64,000 bases of DNA from Meghimatium bilineatum (Eukaryota > Mollusca > Gastropoda > Stylommatophora > Philomycidae): assembly GCA_034231615.1 (NCBI GenBank), contig CM067306.1, positions 42,580,761 through 42,644,760 of the forward strand. The letters run 5' to 3'. Positions within the stretch are counted from its first letter, which is position 1. Every line of letters begins with the position of its first letter. Positions 1 through 10,560 of this stretch are shown piece after piece. Under the pieces are notes generated by a model. That model was not told the DNA's origin. It was given only the letters and a program-made list of their open reading frames with translations, and did no database searches. The position numbers and the translations under genes are program-made.

Positions 1-1
1 C

Positions 2-367
2 ACTGCCACACAGTACGAGTCAAGCCTATGGAGCTGTTTTGACACAATTGTCGAGGAAAATCCCACCGCAGATCGTTCTGCAAGTGCCGAAGGCAACATC
101 ATTAACACTGAGGTCATTAACACTGAGGTAACACAGTACCTGTCAGAGCCACTTCAAACTCGACAGTCAGATCCAGTTTCATAGTGGAATGCCAATAAGC
201 AAAGATTTCCAAGTATGGCTAGACTGGAGCAGGCATTTCTTGCACCACCACCTACAAGTGTGCCATAGGAAAGACTGTTCAGTACTGCAGGAGACATCAT
301 CACTGACCACCGTAGTAGCCTTGTACCACAAAATGCGGAGACGTTGATTTTCCTGAAATACAACTAG
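2..367 (+). pseudogene. hAT transposase C-terminal fragment
   Basis: The frame starting at base 2 reads as the C-terminal dimerisation region of a hAT-superfamily transposase, the enzyme that cuts and pastes its own element. The diagnostic stretch is at 218-364: MARLEQAFLAPP, then ERLFSTAGDII, then LVPQNAETLIFLKY just before the stop. The frame has two internal stop codons, at 182-184 and 266-268; the second lies immediately before ERLFSTAG. The protein is therefore dead, and its N-terminus lies outside the window. The 3' terminus of the same element follows and ends near 852. Family assignment rests on the ERLFSTAG and NAE..IFLK motifs known from ZBED/hAT proteins. Confidence 0.85.
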
Positions 368-852
368 TCCCTTATTGACTCTGAGAGTTCAACTTCACAG
401 TCATAATGAAGGCTGACTGACTGAAATAGTGGAAGTACTGAATGAATGTATTTCAATAAATTCAATCTGTTCAATGTACTGTTATGAGTTGTAACTGAGC
501 TGCCAATTTGCCAACTGAAAACAATGTGAAAACTAAAAATTACTAAATTAGCATTATGAGCTTATGTATTATGTTTCATCTTGAACTTATGGAACTTAAT
601 ATTGCTTAATCTAATGTAAATGCAATTATTTTACATTTAAATGATTTAATATAAGTATATGTTATCATTGTCATGTCTATAGTAATGAACTGCAGTAATG
701 AACAGTCGAGTGACTCCACTCACCTAAGTCAAGTGATGTAGTACGTTATTTAATTTTTTTTTTTTTAATGTGTAAATCCGGCTCCGGCCGGATTTCACTT
801 CATAAATCCGGATCCGGCCGGATTTCAAAAATTTGAATCCGGTACAGCCCTA
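368..852 (+). mobile_element. hAT element 3' noncoding end with terminal inverted repeat
   Basis: This AT-rich, non-coding tail follows the transposase stop. At 776-852 it carries repeated CCGGCCGGATTT blocks and ends in ggtacagccc-ta. Read on the minus strand the end is TAGGGCTGTACCGG, which fits a hAT terminal inverted repeat. The matching 5' end is outside the window, so the TSD cannot be checked. Confidence 0.7.
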
Positions 853-854
853 CT

Positions 855-1090
855 AAGTATTATATCTGTGGTACAGACGTTGTCCTAATCTATTGTCTAA
901 GTCTTATATCTGTGGTATAGACCTTGTCCTAATCTATTGTCTACGTTTTATATCTGTGGTACAGACGTTGTCCTAATCTATTGTCTAAGTCTTATATCTG
1001 TGGTATAGACCTTGTTCTAATCTATTGTCTAAGTCTTATATATGTGGTGCAGACCTTGTCCTAATGTATTGCCTAAGTCTTATATATGTA
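855..1090. repeat. 44-bp tandem repeat, about 5.3 copies
   Basis: Units start at 855, 899, 943, 987 and 1031, with a partial unit at 1075. Each carries the motif cttatatctgtggtacagac followed by a conserved tcctaatctattgtct. The array sits exactly between the hAT terminus and the truncated start of the LINE-Z fragment. Copies differ by a few substitutions. Confidence 0.9.
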
Positions 1091-1091
1091 G

Positions 1092-1703
1092 TTGAAAGTT
1101 TACAGAGCAGTGGTACTTCCAGTGCTGCTTTACGCTAGTGAAACATGGACTGTGTATAGACGTCATGTGAAAAAACTCAATCATTTTCATACAAATTGTC
1201 TCAGAAAAGTTATGAACATCAGATGGCAAGACAAGATTCCAGATACCACTGTCCTTGATAGAGCTGGTATCCCAAGCATTGACACGATCCTGATGCAGAC
1301 ACAGATTCGTTGGGCAGGTCATTTGGTGCGTATGCCAGACCATTGTCTGCCAAAGATACTTCTCTATGGTGAGCTAGAGAAGGGTATACGATCTCAAGGT
1401 GGCCAAAGGAAGCGCTACAAGGACTCGTTAAAGGACTCACTGAAAGCCGTTGAAATAGACCACGACACATGGGAAGAACTTGCACAAAATAGATCTACAT
1501 GGCGTTCTAAAATAAAAAAGAGCGCATAATCTTGTGAAAAGAAGAGAAATGCAGCAGCTCAACAGCGGAGAGCAGCTAGAAAGTCACGGATAGACCAAGA
1601 TCCGTCTACAGTCGTTATTCCATGTCCAAACTGTCCAAGGACATTTACAGCTCGAATAGGGCTCATTAGCCATCTACGAACTCATAATCAAGGACATAAC
1701 TAA
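1092..1703 (+). pseudogene. LINE-Z reverse transcriptase C-terminus with C2H2 finger
   Basis: This is the C-terminal end of a non-LTR retrotransposon ORF2. The first part matches the post-RT thumb and linker: VVLPVLLYASETWTVYRRH, then IRWAGHLVRMPD, then GGQRKRYKDSLK. A TAA at 1527-1529 stops the frame, but the same frame continues after it and ends at 1703. That continuation encodes a C2H2 finger with spacing C-x2-C-x12-H-x3-H (CPNCPRTF...ISHLRTH), typical of the C-terminus of this LINE type. The endonuclease and catalytic RT are missing, so it is a 5'-truncated copy with one nonsense mutation. The 5' break coincides with the end of the 44-bp array. The exact clade is not assigned. Confidence 0.85.
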
Positions 1704-2896
1704 AATTGAATTTTCAAAAGTGGATGTAACTAGATGTTGTCCTAGTCTGTCCTCGTTCTATATGCGATATAGTAGTGCCCGATTCTACATGAAGGCGATA
1801 CATTTATTCCAGGAATGTTTGCTTCTACACGATTTCTATGGCACTTCTTCATGGTGGCGCACTTTCTAATGTTCCCATATGATATATATATTTTTTTACG
1901 GCCATTGCTAATCTCTGATCTCAGCTGAGAAATTCCCTTTGTTATACATAACTTATTAAATGTTTTAGTCTAAACGTCTAATTATTCTGCTGCTGTGCTC
2001 TGTGTTCAGATATTTCCATAAATCTTTTTACCGGCGTATCTCTGAAATGTTCTGTTATCTCCTAATCCATCATTTGCAACTGTTTACATAACCTTGTTTT
2101 CTATCGAAAAGGGGGGAAACCCACAGCAAACAACACAAAATGCTAGTGTATCATGACACATTGTGTGAGGCATTTTGAGAAATCTGAAGCCTGCGGGTCT
2201 GCTAGAAAATTTCAAGATATTATAGTGATTATGTTGTGAATTCTGATGTAGGACAAAAAACGTACAAATACAGTCATTGAGAAAAGGATGAGCATACATA
2301 TGGATTTTGTAAATTTTCACAAATTTACCACGCACTCTCTACTATCATAAGTTTCTTGTGTCTACCATTTATGTTCTTACACTCGGCGACTATAATTCAG
2401 ATTATTACTATGGAGAATGTAACCTTTGGCGCTTAGGACAGGAGCACAATTCTACCATTATCCTCTCTATCATTTATCAATTTTTGAATTGTGTCATAAC
2501 TACTTGTTTTTTTCCCTTTCTTATCTCAGTACCTCTTGTGCTGTTCTTCCTTGACTAGCTCTCTTTCTTCCAAGTTTAGTCCTCCCTCAGGTCTCCTTAT
2601 TATTCCTACAGAGTTTGTTTTCATAAGTAACATGTTCAGTCCACCGCGGAGTCTATCTTTATGATGGTATTAATACACCCTTCCAAAGTTTAAAATTGGA
2701 GCTAAAGAACACTAGCACTGTGACCTGCCATGCATGTTGTCACAGGTAAATAAAAAGGGTTGGAATGGAGTTAGCAACCACCACGTATTAGAAAGTCAAA
2801 ATTATACAAAACATCCCTCTGAAGTCGGAAGTTTCTGTCCAAAGATGCGTATATCACAGCAAATCAGTAAACTATAACTTAGCTCTAGACTACGCG
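1704..2896. other. No recognised gene
   Basis: AT-rich sequence with only short ORFs and no motif I can place. A CT-rich stretch at 2510-2660 might be old LINE sequence, but it cannot be supported by eye. Confidence 0.5.
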
Positions 2897-2904
2897 CTCT
2901 AGAC

Positions 2905-3098
2905 CAGGGGTCGACAACCTTTTGCTAACTGTGCGCCAACTTAATGTTTCAAATTATTCAGAGTTCCGAAATGAGCGAGGAAACCGCGCTAATCGATTTA
3001 TAATCAACTTTATATAGGAAACGTGAAGAGTCTGCGTGCCATTTGAAATTGCTTGGCGTGGCAAGTGTGGCACGCGTGCCATAGGTTGCCGACTCCTG
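2905..3098. mobile_element. hAT MITE with perfect 8-bp TSD
   Basis: A 194-bp non-autonomous element. It starts CAGGGGTCGACAACC and ends GGTTGCCGACTCCTG, which are inverted relative to each other. It is flanked by the identical 8-mer ctctagac at 2897-2904 and 3099-3106. An 8-bp duplication and CAG...CTG ends are the hAT signature. The interior has no coding capacity. Confidence 0.93.
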
Positions 3099-3106
3099 CT
3101 CTAGAC

Positions 3107-3424
3107 TATGCAGTACCAACAATCTTCAGAACGAACCCACAAGAAAAATATAACTTCCTGTTCCCACTTTGTAAGGAGTGTATGGTCAGAATATTCTTTA
3201 GACATTTTGTATACATATTGCGTGGTAGGAGGACAGCTTAGCTAAGTTCCTGTTATGCCATTTCTCAGAAATCACATCCATACAGCGAATGTTGGATAGT
3301 CATTTAGTTGCACTATTCGAATGTTAGATATTTGTAACACATATTTACTTATTCACTATTAGTACATGTTGGTAGCATAGTTCAGACTAGTTTTATGAGT
3401 CAGATAAACGATTAGATCAGTGCA
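3107..3424. other. No recognised gene
   Basis: Nothing supportable here; only short chance ORFs. Confidence 0.4.
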
Positions 3425-3657
3425 GGTATGGCTTTTATGGCATGTTATGAAGAAAGTAAAAATGGAACATTTAGTAACCACCGGATAGATCAAGGGGAGA
3501 AGAGACAAGGGAAGACAAATAGAAAAATGTCTTGATGGGTTGTCACTATGGCACAAAAAGAAGTTACCAACTGAACTTATCAACAACACAAGAGACAGAG
3601 AGTTGTGAAGAAGCATGATCTCCTACGCCACACGGCATGGCACTTGATTGATTGATC
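3425..3657 (+). pseudogene. RTE-A LINE 3' end fragment
   Basis: This is the last 70 or so codons of an RTE-A ORF. A frame through about 3437-3647 reads MEHLVTTG, stop, IKGRRDKGRQ, then LWHKKKLPTELINNTRDREL, stop, RSMISYATRHGT and the true stop. Two in-frame stops mark it as dead. The DNA end is the tetranucleotide tail ttgattgattga, which recurs at the ends of other RTE-A copies here (6.85 kb, 15.5 kb, 51.59 kb). The closest relative in the window is the open frame at 35.2-37.4 kb, which ends in the same YATRHGT. Confidence 0.85.
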
Positions 3658-4026
3658 AACGCAGATATTCAAAACTTTGACCAGAATAGACCAGCAATTT
3701 GAAAGAGAAAAAAGAAATGAGACGTCCGATAGCTTTCCCTCGTCTAAAGAACTTCATTCCTAGTCACCTGCGGACACAAAATATCAAACCTAATGGATAT
3801 CTTTCTCTCCATGCACATTGCTCATTCATCTTCGTTGAACATGATCAGAAACACTAAATATACAGTTTCAATAACTAGATTTGAATAACCTTCTTCTAGA
3901 CATGGAACAAGTCGATTTAATAAGAGGGAGCATTCAGTCTGCTGTGCTGATTAGATAGAATAGAGAATTTTTTTTTTAAAACAGTACAGATAAAGGGCAT
4001 GAATCATGACCCACTCCTATAAAGAG
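3658..4026. other. No recognised gene
   Basis: Unremarkable AT-rich sequence between an RTE-A tail and a MITE cluster. Confidence 0.4.
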
Positions 4027-4490
4027 CTTCCAACAGAATTAATTAGGACCCCATTCGTTACGATTTGTAAATATTATTATTGGGATTTCGGTTGGTCACT
4101 ATTTACCGAGACCGCCAGCGGTAAAGAAGACCGTCCAACAGAATTAATTAGGACCCTATTTGTGATGTTTATGACTATTGTTGGGTTTCAGTTGGTAACT
4201 ATATACGTGGAGTTGTGGTGGCTATTTTTAGAATATGATTCCAAGTATGTAAATAATGACCAACCGGACACCAAACAATATTCAAAAACGTCATGAATGG
4301 GTTTCTAATTAATATTAGGTCTACGTTGGAAGGTATTTATTAGAGAAGGTAATGCTAATTACATACTTGTAATCGTATGCCAAAAATATCCAAGGCGACT
4401 CCAAGTATATACATAGCGACCAACCGAAATATCAACAATAATCAAAAACGTAACGAGTGGGGTCCTAATTAATTCTGTTGGAAGGTCTTC
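4027..4490. mobile_element. Palindromic MITE-1, outer copy (split)
   Basis: The left end reads cttccaacagaattaatta and the right end carries the inverted match taattaattctgttggaag. The subterminal blocks ttcggttggtcactattta (left) and cgaccaaccgaaat (right) also pair. The two halves are separated by a second copy of the same family at about 4130-4333, so this is a MITE within a MITE. No coding capacity. Boundaries are good to a few bases. Confidence 0.8.
4130..4333. mobile_element. Palindromic MITE-1, inner nested copy
   Basis: A complete copy with ends ccgtccaacagaattaatta and the inverted gttggaagg. It lies inside the outer copy and has diverged more at its right end (ctaattaatattaggtctac). 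Its centre shares the aatatgattccaagtatgta block with the 10.4-kb copy. Confidence 0.75.
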
Positions 4491-5054
4491 AAATCCAGTA
4501 GACAGGCTATCCTGAATAGGTTCCGTCATAGATAAACAAAAGTCACGTGATCAGTTACAGTGTTGCCACGTTATAAGGCATGTTTGGTTAGAGTAGCACC
4601 GCTTACCAAGGATCTAAATAAACATAGTTTTAGTCATGGGTGAATGAGTCAGAATCGAGGAAGATACAAGATCATCTGGCTTTAAGTACATAAACTAGCT
4701 CTGCGTCTGATAGTATTAATAACACAACGTTTATTTTAGTTACTCGTTATACTGTTAGCAATACTAATATTTCTATAATTACAACTGACACCGTTACTAC
4801 TAACGCTACTACTACTACTACTACCACGACCGTGTATATGTTTTCATTAAGGAGAAAGTGTTATCTGTAAAAAAAAAAAAGGGCATTCGCCCGCTTTCGT
4901 GTAGAATTCCCTACTTTTGATGAGAAATCTGATGACATTTTGGGGGAAAACATCGTTTTTTATCCACCATATGGCTACATTCCTTGTACTAAAAGTCGTG
5001 TTATGATTTGCTAAAAGGGTGGTTTAAGCCCCCCCCTCCACCATTCCATCTACT
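4491..5054. other. Intergenic; contains a dispersed repeat
   Basis: No gene. The stretch 4865-5040 (gggcattcgcccgc, then tactaaaagtcgtgtt, then gatttgctaaaagggtggttt) is clearly related to sequence at 33.10-33.22 kb and at 49.81-49.90 kb, so it is an unclassified interspersed repeat. CTA microsatellites begin at 4805. Confidence 0.55.
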
Positions 5055-5435
5055 GGTTTGACTACTACTACCACTGCTACTACTACTACTACTACTACTA
5101 CTACATGTGCTACTAATGATACTAATACCATTGCAGCTTCTGCTTGTATAACATGAACAACTACTACTACCATTGACAGTGCAAGTAGTTCTTCTACTGT
5201 TTTTGTTGCCGACAATGTTCATGTTGCTACTACTACTTTTTTTAATGATATGCCACCTACTGCTACTGCATAAAACAGTAGAAGCACTACTTGCACTATT
5301 AATGGTAGTAGTAGTTCGTGTTATATAAGCAGAAGCAGCAATGACATTAGTAGCACATGTAGTAGTAATAGTAGTAGTTGTATCAGCAGTAGTAATAGTA
5401 GTAACAGAAGTAGTAGTAGTAGTAGTCGCAGCAGC
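5055..5435. repeat. Trinucleotide-rich (CTA/TAG)n region
   Basis: Imperfect CTA repeats at 5060-5105 change into TAG repeats at 5308-5435. Poly-Ser, poly-Val and poly-Leu ORFs on both strands are artefacts of the 3-bp period. The strand asymmetry flips between the two halves, so the region is a loose inverted pair of triplet tracts. Confidence 0.85.
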
Positions 5436-6314
5436 ATCTGGTCACCATGCAACATGCACAACTGAGCGAATAGAAAAGGCAGAGAACGTGAAAGAGAGAA
5501 GATACTGGGTAGTTCAAGCAAACTTATAGATACACATGGACAGCGTGAGTCATGGAAAGAGGCGACTGTTACTAAAAAATAGCCGGGATTTCCCGTATTA
5601 AAGCGTCTCACAGAAAAGTATTTCTCTAGAACAGTTTGCACTACACCGATGTCATGTAGTGTCAGCTATCTTGGTATATCTCTAGTGTTTTGGATCATAG
5701 TCTCAATATAGTCTCATAGTTTTAAATGGATGATGACACAAATTGTAGGCGATGCAAAATAATAAATGATCAGTGACATGAGCAAATATAACGGACCTTG
5801 TGTGATACCATCATGAATGACAATTTTGAAGATGGATTTGGTTAATGCTATATTGAAATCCAGGCTATTTTTATTAACTCTTTTTGTGACGTCTATGCTA
5901 AGTGTTGTGTACCTAGAAATCTGTGGATCATAACATTGTAGAGTGGTGTTGATGCACAGTACTACGAATATAATGTTGTGAAGATCAAACACCACCAACG
6001 CTATACTGAGCAACACAAGACGTACTGAGTACAACAAAATTCCGGTATCAAGAGAATGTTACTTCGCTGACATAGCATAAAACGTTTCTGAGAAATGATA
6101 AAAGAACAGGAAACACAACGACGAACCATAATTGTAGAATAAAGAACACTTAAAAAACAACACTGGAGACTACAGAAACAAATGCAAGAGACGGTACAAT
6201 AGAGATAGATCTTGAACATTGTAATTGCGCACAATTTATACTGACAATTGCAACAAGTATAAAATAAACTAAATCGATGTCTTGTTCAAACGGTCGTTAT
6301 CAAACAACAAATAC
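5436..6314. other. No recognised gene
   Basis: Short ORFs only. The minus ORF at 5714-6037 is hydrophobic and has no convincing domain. A short stretch at 5490-5560 vaguely recalls a LINE tail but is too weak to call. Confidence 0.4.
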
Positions 6315-6855
6315 ACGATTCATCTAAGGCTAGAAGCGATGACACAATAGGATAAACCAAGGGTGGGCAAACTTTTTGTGCAGAGGGCCGCATTGAAAAT
6401 TGTAAAGCTATTGGAGGGCCGCATATAATATTATGTATGTTTTTGTTTAAAATGCTCGGTAAGTAATCAATTAAATATTTTTATTGTAAAGAAAGGTAGT
6501 TTTACATAATGTAGATAACTTCTGAAATAAATTACATTTCTAACAAACTTACACTATAACAGTATATTTTCTAATATTGATAAAAGGTTTTGCAAATATT
6601 TTAACAATGTTCGTGTATTTAAAAATGTGTTTGAGGGCCGCAAAATATCAAATGGTGGGCCGCATGCAGCCCGCGGGCCGTAGTTTGCCCACCCCTGGGA
6701 TAAACGATAGAAGACAAAGAGATAAGTTGCCGGATGGATTGGCAATGTGACATAACAGAATGTCACCAACTGAACGTAATAACAAAACAATAGACAGAGT
6801 TATAGAGAAACATGACCGACCACGCCGCTCGGCATATCACTTGATTGATTGAATG
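6315..6855 (+). pseudogene. Decayed RTE-A 3' end, split by a hAT MITE
   Basis: Joining the flanks of the MITE gives an RTE-A tail similar to the one at 3.4-3.65 kb. The right part encodes decayed equivalents of the last 45 or so codons (RNMTDHAARHIT before the final stop) and ends in the tail ttgattgattga at 6841-6852. Numerous stops and frameshifts show that it is old. The MITE (6358-6697) inserted later, because its TSD duplicates LINE sequence. Confidence 0.7.
6358..6697. mobile_element. hAT MITE with perfect 8-bp TSD
   Basis: A 340-bp element starting CAAGGGTGGGCAAACTT and ending AGTTTGCCCACCCCTG. It is flanked by ggataaac at 6350-6357 and 6698-6705. The interior has the repeated gggccgca motifs common in this hAT MITE type. 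The minus ORF inside it is a shadow. Confidence 0.93.
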
Positions 6856-6864
6856 AGCATACAC

Positions 6865-7440
6865 ATGTGTTTGTATCTTTCAATAAACTTAGGTTCCTCA
6901 ACTTTCCTCATAATATTTTAGTTTCCTACAATTTTCTAATAAATCTTGGTTTCCTCAACTTTCATCATAAAATCTTAGTTTCCTCAACTGTCCTCGTACA
7001 ATCTTAGTTTCCTCAACTGTCCTCGTACAATCTTAGTTTCCTCAACTTTCATTATATATCTAAGTTTCCTCAAATTTCGTCATAAAATCTTAGTTTCCTC
7101 AACTTTCTTCTTACAATTTTTGTTTCAACTTTACACTTACAATCTTAGTTTTCTAAACTTTCCTCTTAAAATCTTAGTTTTCTAAACATTCCTAATAAAA
7201 TCTTAAGTTTCCACATAAAATCTAACTACTTCTCATTCCATCATGAAATCCTTAAGTTTCACATAATTTTATTTTCCCTCATCATAAAATTTTATTTTAT
7301 GATGAAAGTTATCATAAAATCTTATTTTTCATCACCTTTCATCATAAAATATTATTTTTCCTCAACTTTCATCATAAAGTCTTAAGTTTCCTCAACTTTT
7401 ATAATAAGTTTCTGCAATTTTTCTCATAAAATGTAAGCTA
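6865..7440. repeat. Degenerate tandem repeat, about 30-bp period
   Basis: About 18 imperfect copies of a unit built on atcttagtttcctcaacttt followed by catcataaa. The first half is better conserved than the second, where units are truncated and AT-rich. Confidence 0.85.
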
Positions 7441-8208
7441 CTATGTTGCTGTCACATTACAACGCGTTGTTTTATTATTTTAATTGCATATGTGACTATT
7501 ATAATATCGCAAGACGGAGAAGGCGTTCAATTGATTTAGGAATTTAAAGCTGTGGAAAATGTCAAATAGTAATTTCAGGACGCACCGTTGATATAGACAA
7601 CAGGGCATACATTGTCAGGACTACGACAAAAAATTCGATCAGTGATTAAGTTTTTGTTCTATCGCCGTAGTTGCACATCAACAAATATATGTCAGACATA
7701 AGTGAAAGTTGGTTCCGACAATGATTGCAAGATGGTGATTCATTTGACCAAAGAAATTGTATTTGCTTGACATTTGATGTTTTTGCTGAAGTATAATCGC
7801 ATTTATGAAACGTTAGCTTTCGTTATTCATGGTTTGAAATAAAAATTAGTTGCATTGTTCACACAGCCCCAGTGAAGTAGGGGGTACCTAGGCCAATGTT
7901 CTGGGAAAGTGCTCTCTAACGGTGCCGCCGCTAATGTGCAAGTGCGGTACGGTGACGCTATTTATGTACATTCAATTTCTGGTCAACCACTAACTTAGGG
8001 GTTTGAGCACTTATAGGAAACCATGTGCTATGACGCTGGCCCATAAATCATATTACCGTTACTTTATATGATCCAACTATAGAATGTACAAAACCTCACA
8101 TGAGATGTGGCACAAAATACACAAGTACAATGCATATGTAAACCCCGCGTAATTGAATAGAAGACGGTCACGCTGGAAGAAATCAAGTGTAGCTACAACA
8201 CTCTCTAT
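7441..8208. other. No recognised gene
   Basis: Mixed-composition sequence without a usable ORF or a repeat that I recognise. Confidence 0.4.
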
Positions 8209-8302
8209 CTATCATGGTAGAACACATAATTTATCATGGTAGGATACACAAACAATCTATCATGGTAGGATACACAAACAATCTATCATGGTAGGACACA
8301 CA
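8209..8302. repeat. Short tandem repeat, about 31 bp, 3-4 copies
   Basis: Repeats of atctatcatggtaggataca followed by caaaca. It precedes the CAA/CAG minisatellite by about 150 bp. Confidence 0.85.
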
Positions 8303-8457
8303 CAGAGAAAACAGTAAAAATCCACTCAAATCGGACGACCAAAACATGGAGTAATCGAGTGCTTACGGCCACTCTTATAAAACAAGAAATGAGAAAACGC
8401 AGCAAGAAGGAAAGAAAGAAAATATCCGATGAGGAAGTAATATAAAGAGAATCAATA

Positions 8458-9230
8458 CAGCAGCTTGTGCTACAACAACAACAGCTTTTACCGCAACAAC
8501 AGCAGCGTGTGCTACAACAACAACAGCAGCGTGTGCTACAACAACAACAGCATGTGATGCAACAACAGCAGCTTGTGCTACAACAACAGCAGCAGCTTGT
8601 GCTACAACAACAACAGCAGCGTGTGCTACAACAACAACAGCAGCGTGTGCTACAACAACAACAGCAGCGTGTGCTACAACAACAACAGCAGCGTGTGCTA
8701 CAACAACAACAGCATGTGATGCAACAACAGCAGCTTGTGCTACAACAACAGCAGCAGCCTGTGCTACAACAACAACAGCAGCGTGTGCTACAACAACAAC
8801 AGCAGTGTGTGCTACAACAACAACAGCAGCGTGTGCTACAACAACAACAGCAGCGTGTGCTACAACAACAGCAGCATGTGATGCAACAACAGCAGCTTGT
8901 GCTACAACAACAGCAGCAGCTTGTGCTACAACAACAACAGCAGCTTGTGCTACAACAACAGCAGCGTGTGCTACAACAACAACAGCAGCGTGTGCTACAA
9001 CAACAACAGCAGCGTGTGCTACAACAACAGCAGCATGTGATGCAACAACAGCAGCTTGTGCTACAACAACAACAGCAGCGTGTGCTACAACAACAGCAGC
9101 ATGTGATGCAACAACAGCAGCTTGTGCTACAACAACAGCAGCATGTGATGCAACAACAGCAGCTTGTGCTACAACAACAGCAGCATGTGATGCAACAACA
9201 GCAGCTTGTGCTACAACAACAGCAGCTTGT
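8458..9230. repeat. CAA/CAG minisatellite (21-27 bp units), multi-frame open
   Basis: About 32 units in two main forms: gtgtgctacaacaacaacag plus cagc (24 bp), and a 21-bp form with gtgatgcaacaacagcag. All unit lengths are multiples of three, so frames persist. The plus frame at 8467-9246 gives 259 residues of VLQQQQQR and VMQQQQL repeats. The minus frame at 8286-9263 gives 325 Cys-rich residues. A third frame is threonine/alanine-rich. Upstream of the array all three plus frames hit stops within a few codons, and no start context or splice signal stands out. I read it as a non-coding minisatellite, although a polyglutamine exon cannot be excluded. Confidence 0.9.
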
Positions 9231-10040
9231 CATTTCGACTATGTGATCTGTAGGTTGGTGCAATTACGTATTTTAAAATAGGCTCAAATAGTGTAGAGAT
9301 TTGACTTCATTGTACTCGGTTTTCCTAATATATACTCCATCTTTCTTAGCGACTCCAATAGTGTGAATCGTAGAACTATATCAGTAACCAAGTGAAAATT
9401 TTCAGGGATCTTAGAAAAAGAATCACTTTGTAAATAGAACCGTGACGAGTCTGATTCGAAGCCACGACCCGTGACATCGCTAAATAAGACTTAACAGAAT
9501 CAGTCCTCTTATGGTTTTTAATTTTCGCTGTGCTGTTCGTTGGTAACTATTTATATGCTTTGAGTCGCTTGCCAACACCGACCAGCGAAATGAACGGGAA
9601 TAATCAAAATATGGCTCACAAAGCTTGATTGAATTCAGTTGGTAGGTCTCCTAATGGCGAAAGTCACGTACAACCTCGGCCATAGGTAGTAAACGGCTCA
9701 ACTAATACACAACGGAGATCCCCAATTACGAAATACCAAGATTGACAATATGAACTTTTATGACAAAACCTCAATGTCACAAACCTGCTTGCACCTCATG
9801 ATGAGCTCAAACTGCTACATATGAACAAATGCCGTTATGGAAATGTGGTGGCAGACATGAAAATTTTAAATACTGTAGATTTAGTACAAATACGTGCATC
9901 AATTAGCTACTCTTAGACAAATTAGTAAAAGAAGAGATCCTAGTGAAGATATCCAACACCGACCTCTGGTCCAAGGTTATGAGTTGGAATCGTGTTCACG
10001 GACAACTATACAGCGAAAACGTCACGATCACCAAACATAA
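9231..10040. other. Intergenic with a very decayed MITE-1 relic
   Basis: No gene. The segment 9500-9650 keeps pieces of MITE-1 (ttggtaactatttata on the left, gaattcagttggtaggtctc on the right) and is probably an old copy. The rest is unrecognised. Confidence 0.4.
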
Positions 10041-10200
10041 TACTTTCTGGCTCATTGGAAATCATCCTTATAAAGTGATGCAATTTGACTTTTTCTGTAC
10101 TTTTCATTGGTCACTGTGTAGACTGTGTTGACAACGAATGAAAATCACAGGAAAAGTCAAATTACGTAATTTTAGAAGGACTGTTCCCAATGAATCTTTT
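10041..10200. mobile_element. Palindromic MITE-2 copy
   Basis: Left arm blocks are ctcattggaaatc and gactttttctgtacttttca-ttgg. The right arm pairs with them as aatgaaaatcacaggaaaag and gttcccaatga. A second copy with the same arms lies at 42.4 kb. No coding capacity; ends are approximate. Confidence 0.7.
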
Positions 10201-10360
10201 GGACTGCATAGATGTTGCTGGACACAATCATATTACACGATTTGAAAGACAATTATGTCGCCCACGAACAGAAGTAGGCAATATTTCTGGGTCAGGCCAA
10301 AGTCAGATCAGTGAGGTCGGGATGGTGGCCTAGTGTGAAACGACGGAAGATATATAGAAA

Positions 10361-10560
10361 ACCTTCCAACAGAATTAATTTGGACCCCATTCGTTACGTT
10401 TTTGATTATTGTTTAGTTTTCCGTTGGTCACTATTTATATTGGGGTCGTCTTGGTTATTTTTGGCATGCGTTTCAAGTATGTAAATAGTGATCAACCGAA
10501 ATCTCAACAATAATTGAAAAAACGTAACCAATGGGCTCCTAATTAATTCTGTTGGAATGT
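10361..10560. mobile_element. Palindromic MITE-1, best full copy
   Basis: Starts accttccaacagaattaatt and ends aattaattctgttggaatgt, with about 75 bp of imperfect inverted repeat on each side (cgttggtcactatttata against tgtaaatagtgatcaac). This is the reference copy for the relatives at 4.0-4.5, 9.5 and 34.0 kb. Confidence 0.82.

Noticed and set aside
5490..5570. LINE tail (HGQRESWKEATV)
   Set aside because: Only one short box matches and the surrounding frames do not support it.
5001..5641. Ser-, Val- and Leu-rich ORFs
   Set aside because: Artefacts of CTA/TAG triplet repeats on both strands.
5714..6037. Possible reverse transcriptase motif (IHDGITQGPLYL)
   Set aside because: Single weak resemblance to an RT box without neighbouring motifs.
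8286..9263. 325-residue Cys-rich minus ORF
   Set aside because: Pure product of the CAA/CAG minisatellite; the opposite strand and a third frame are equally open.
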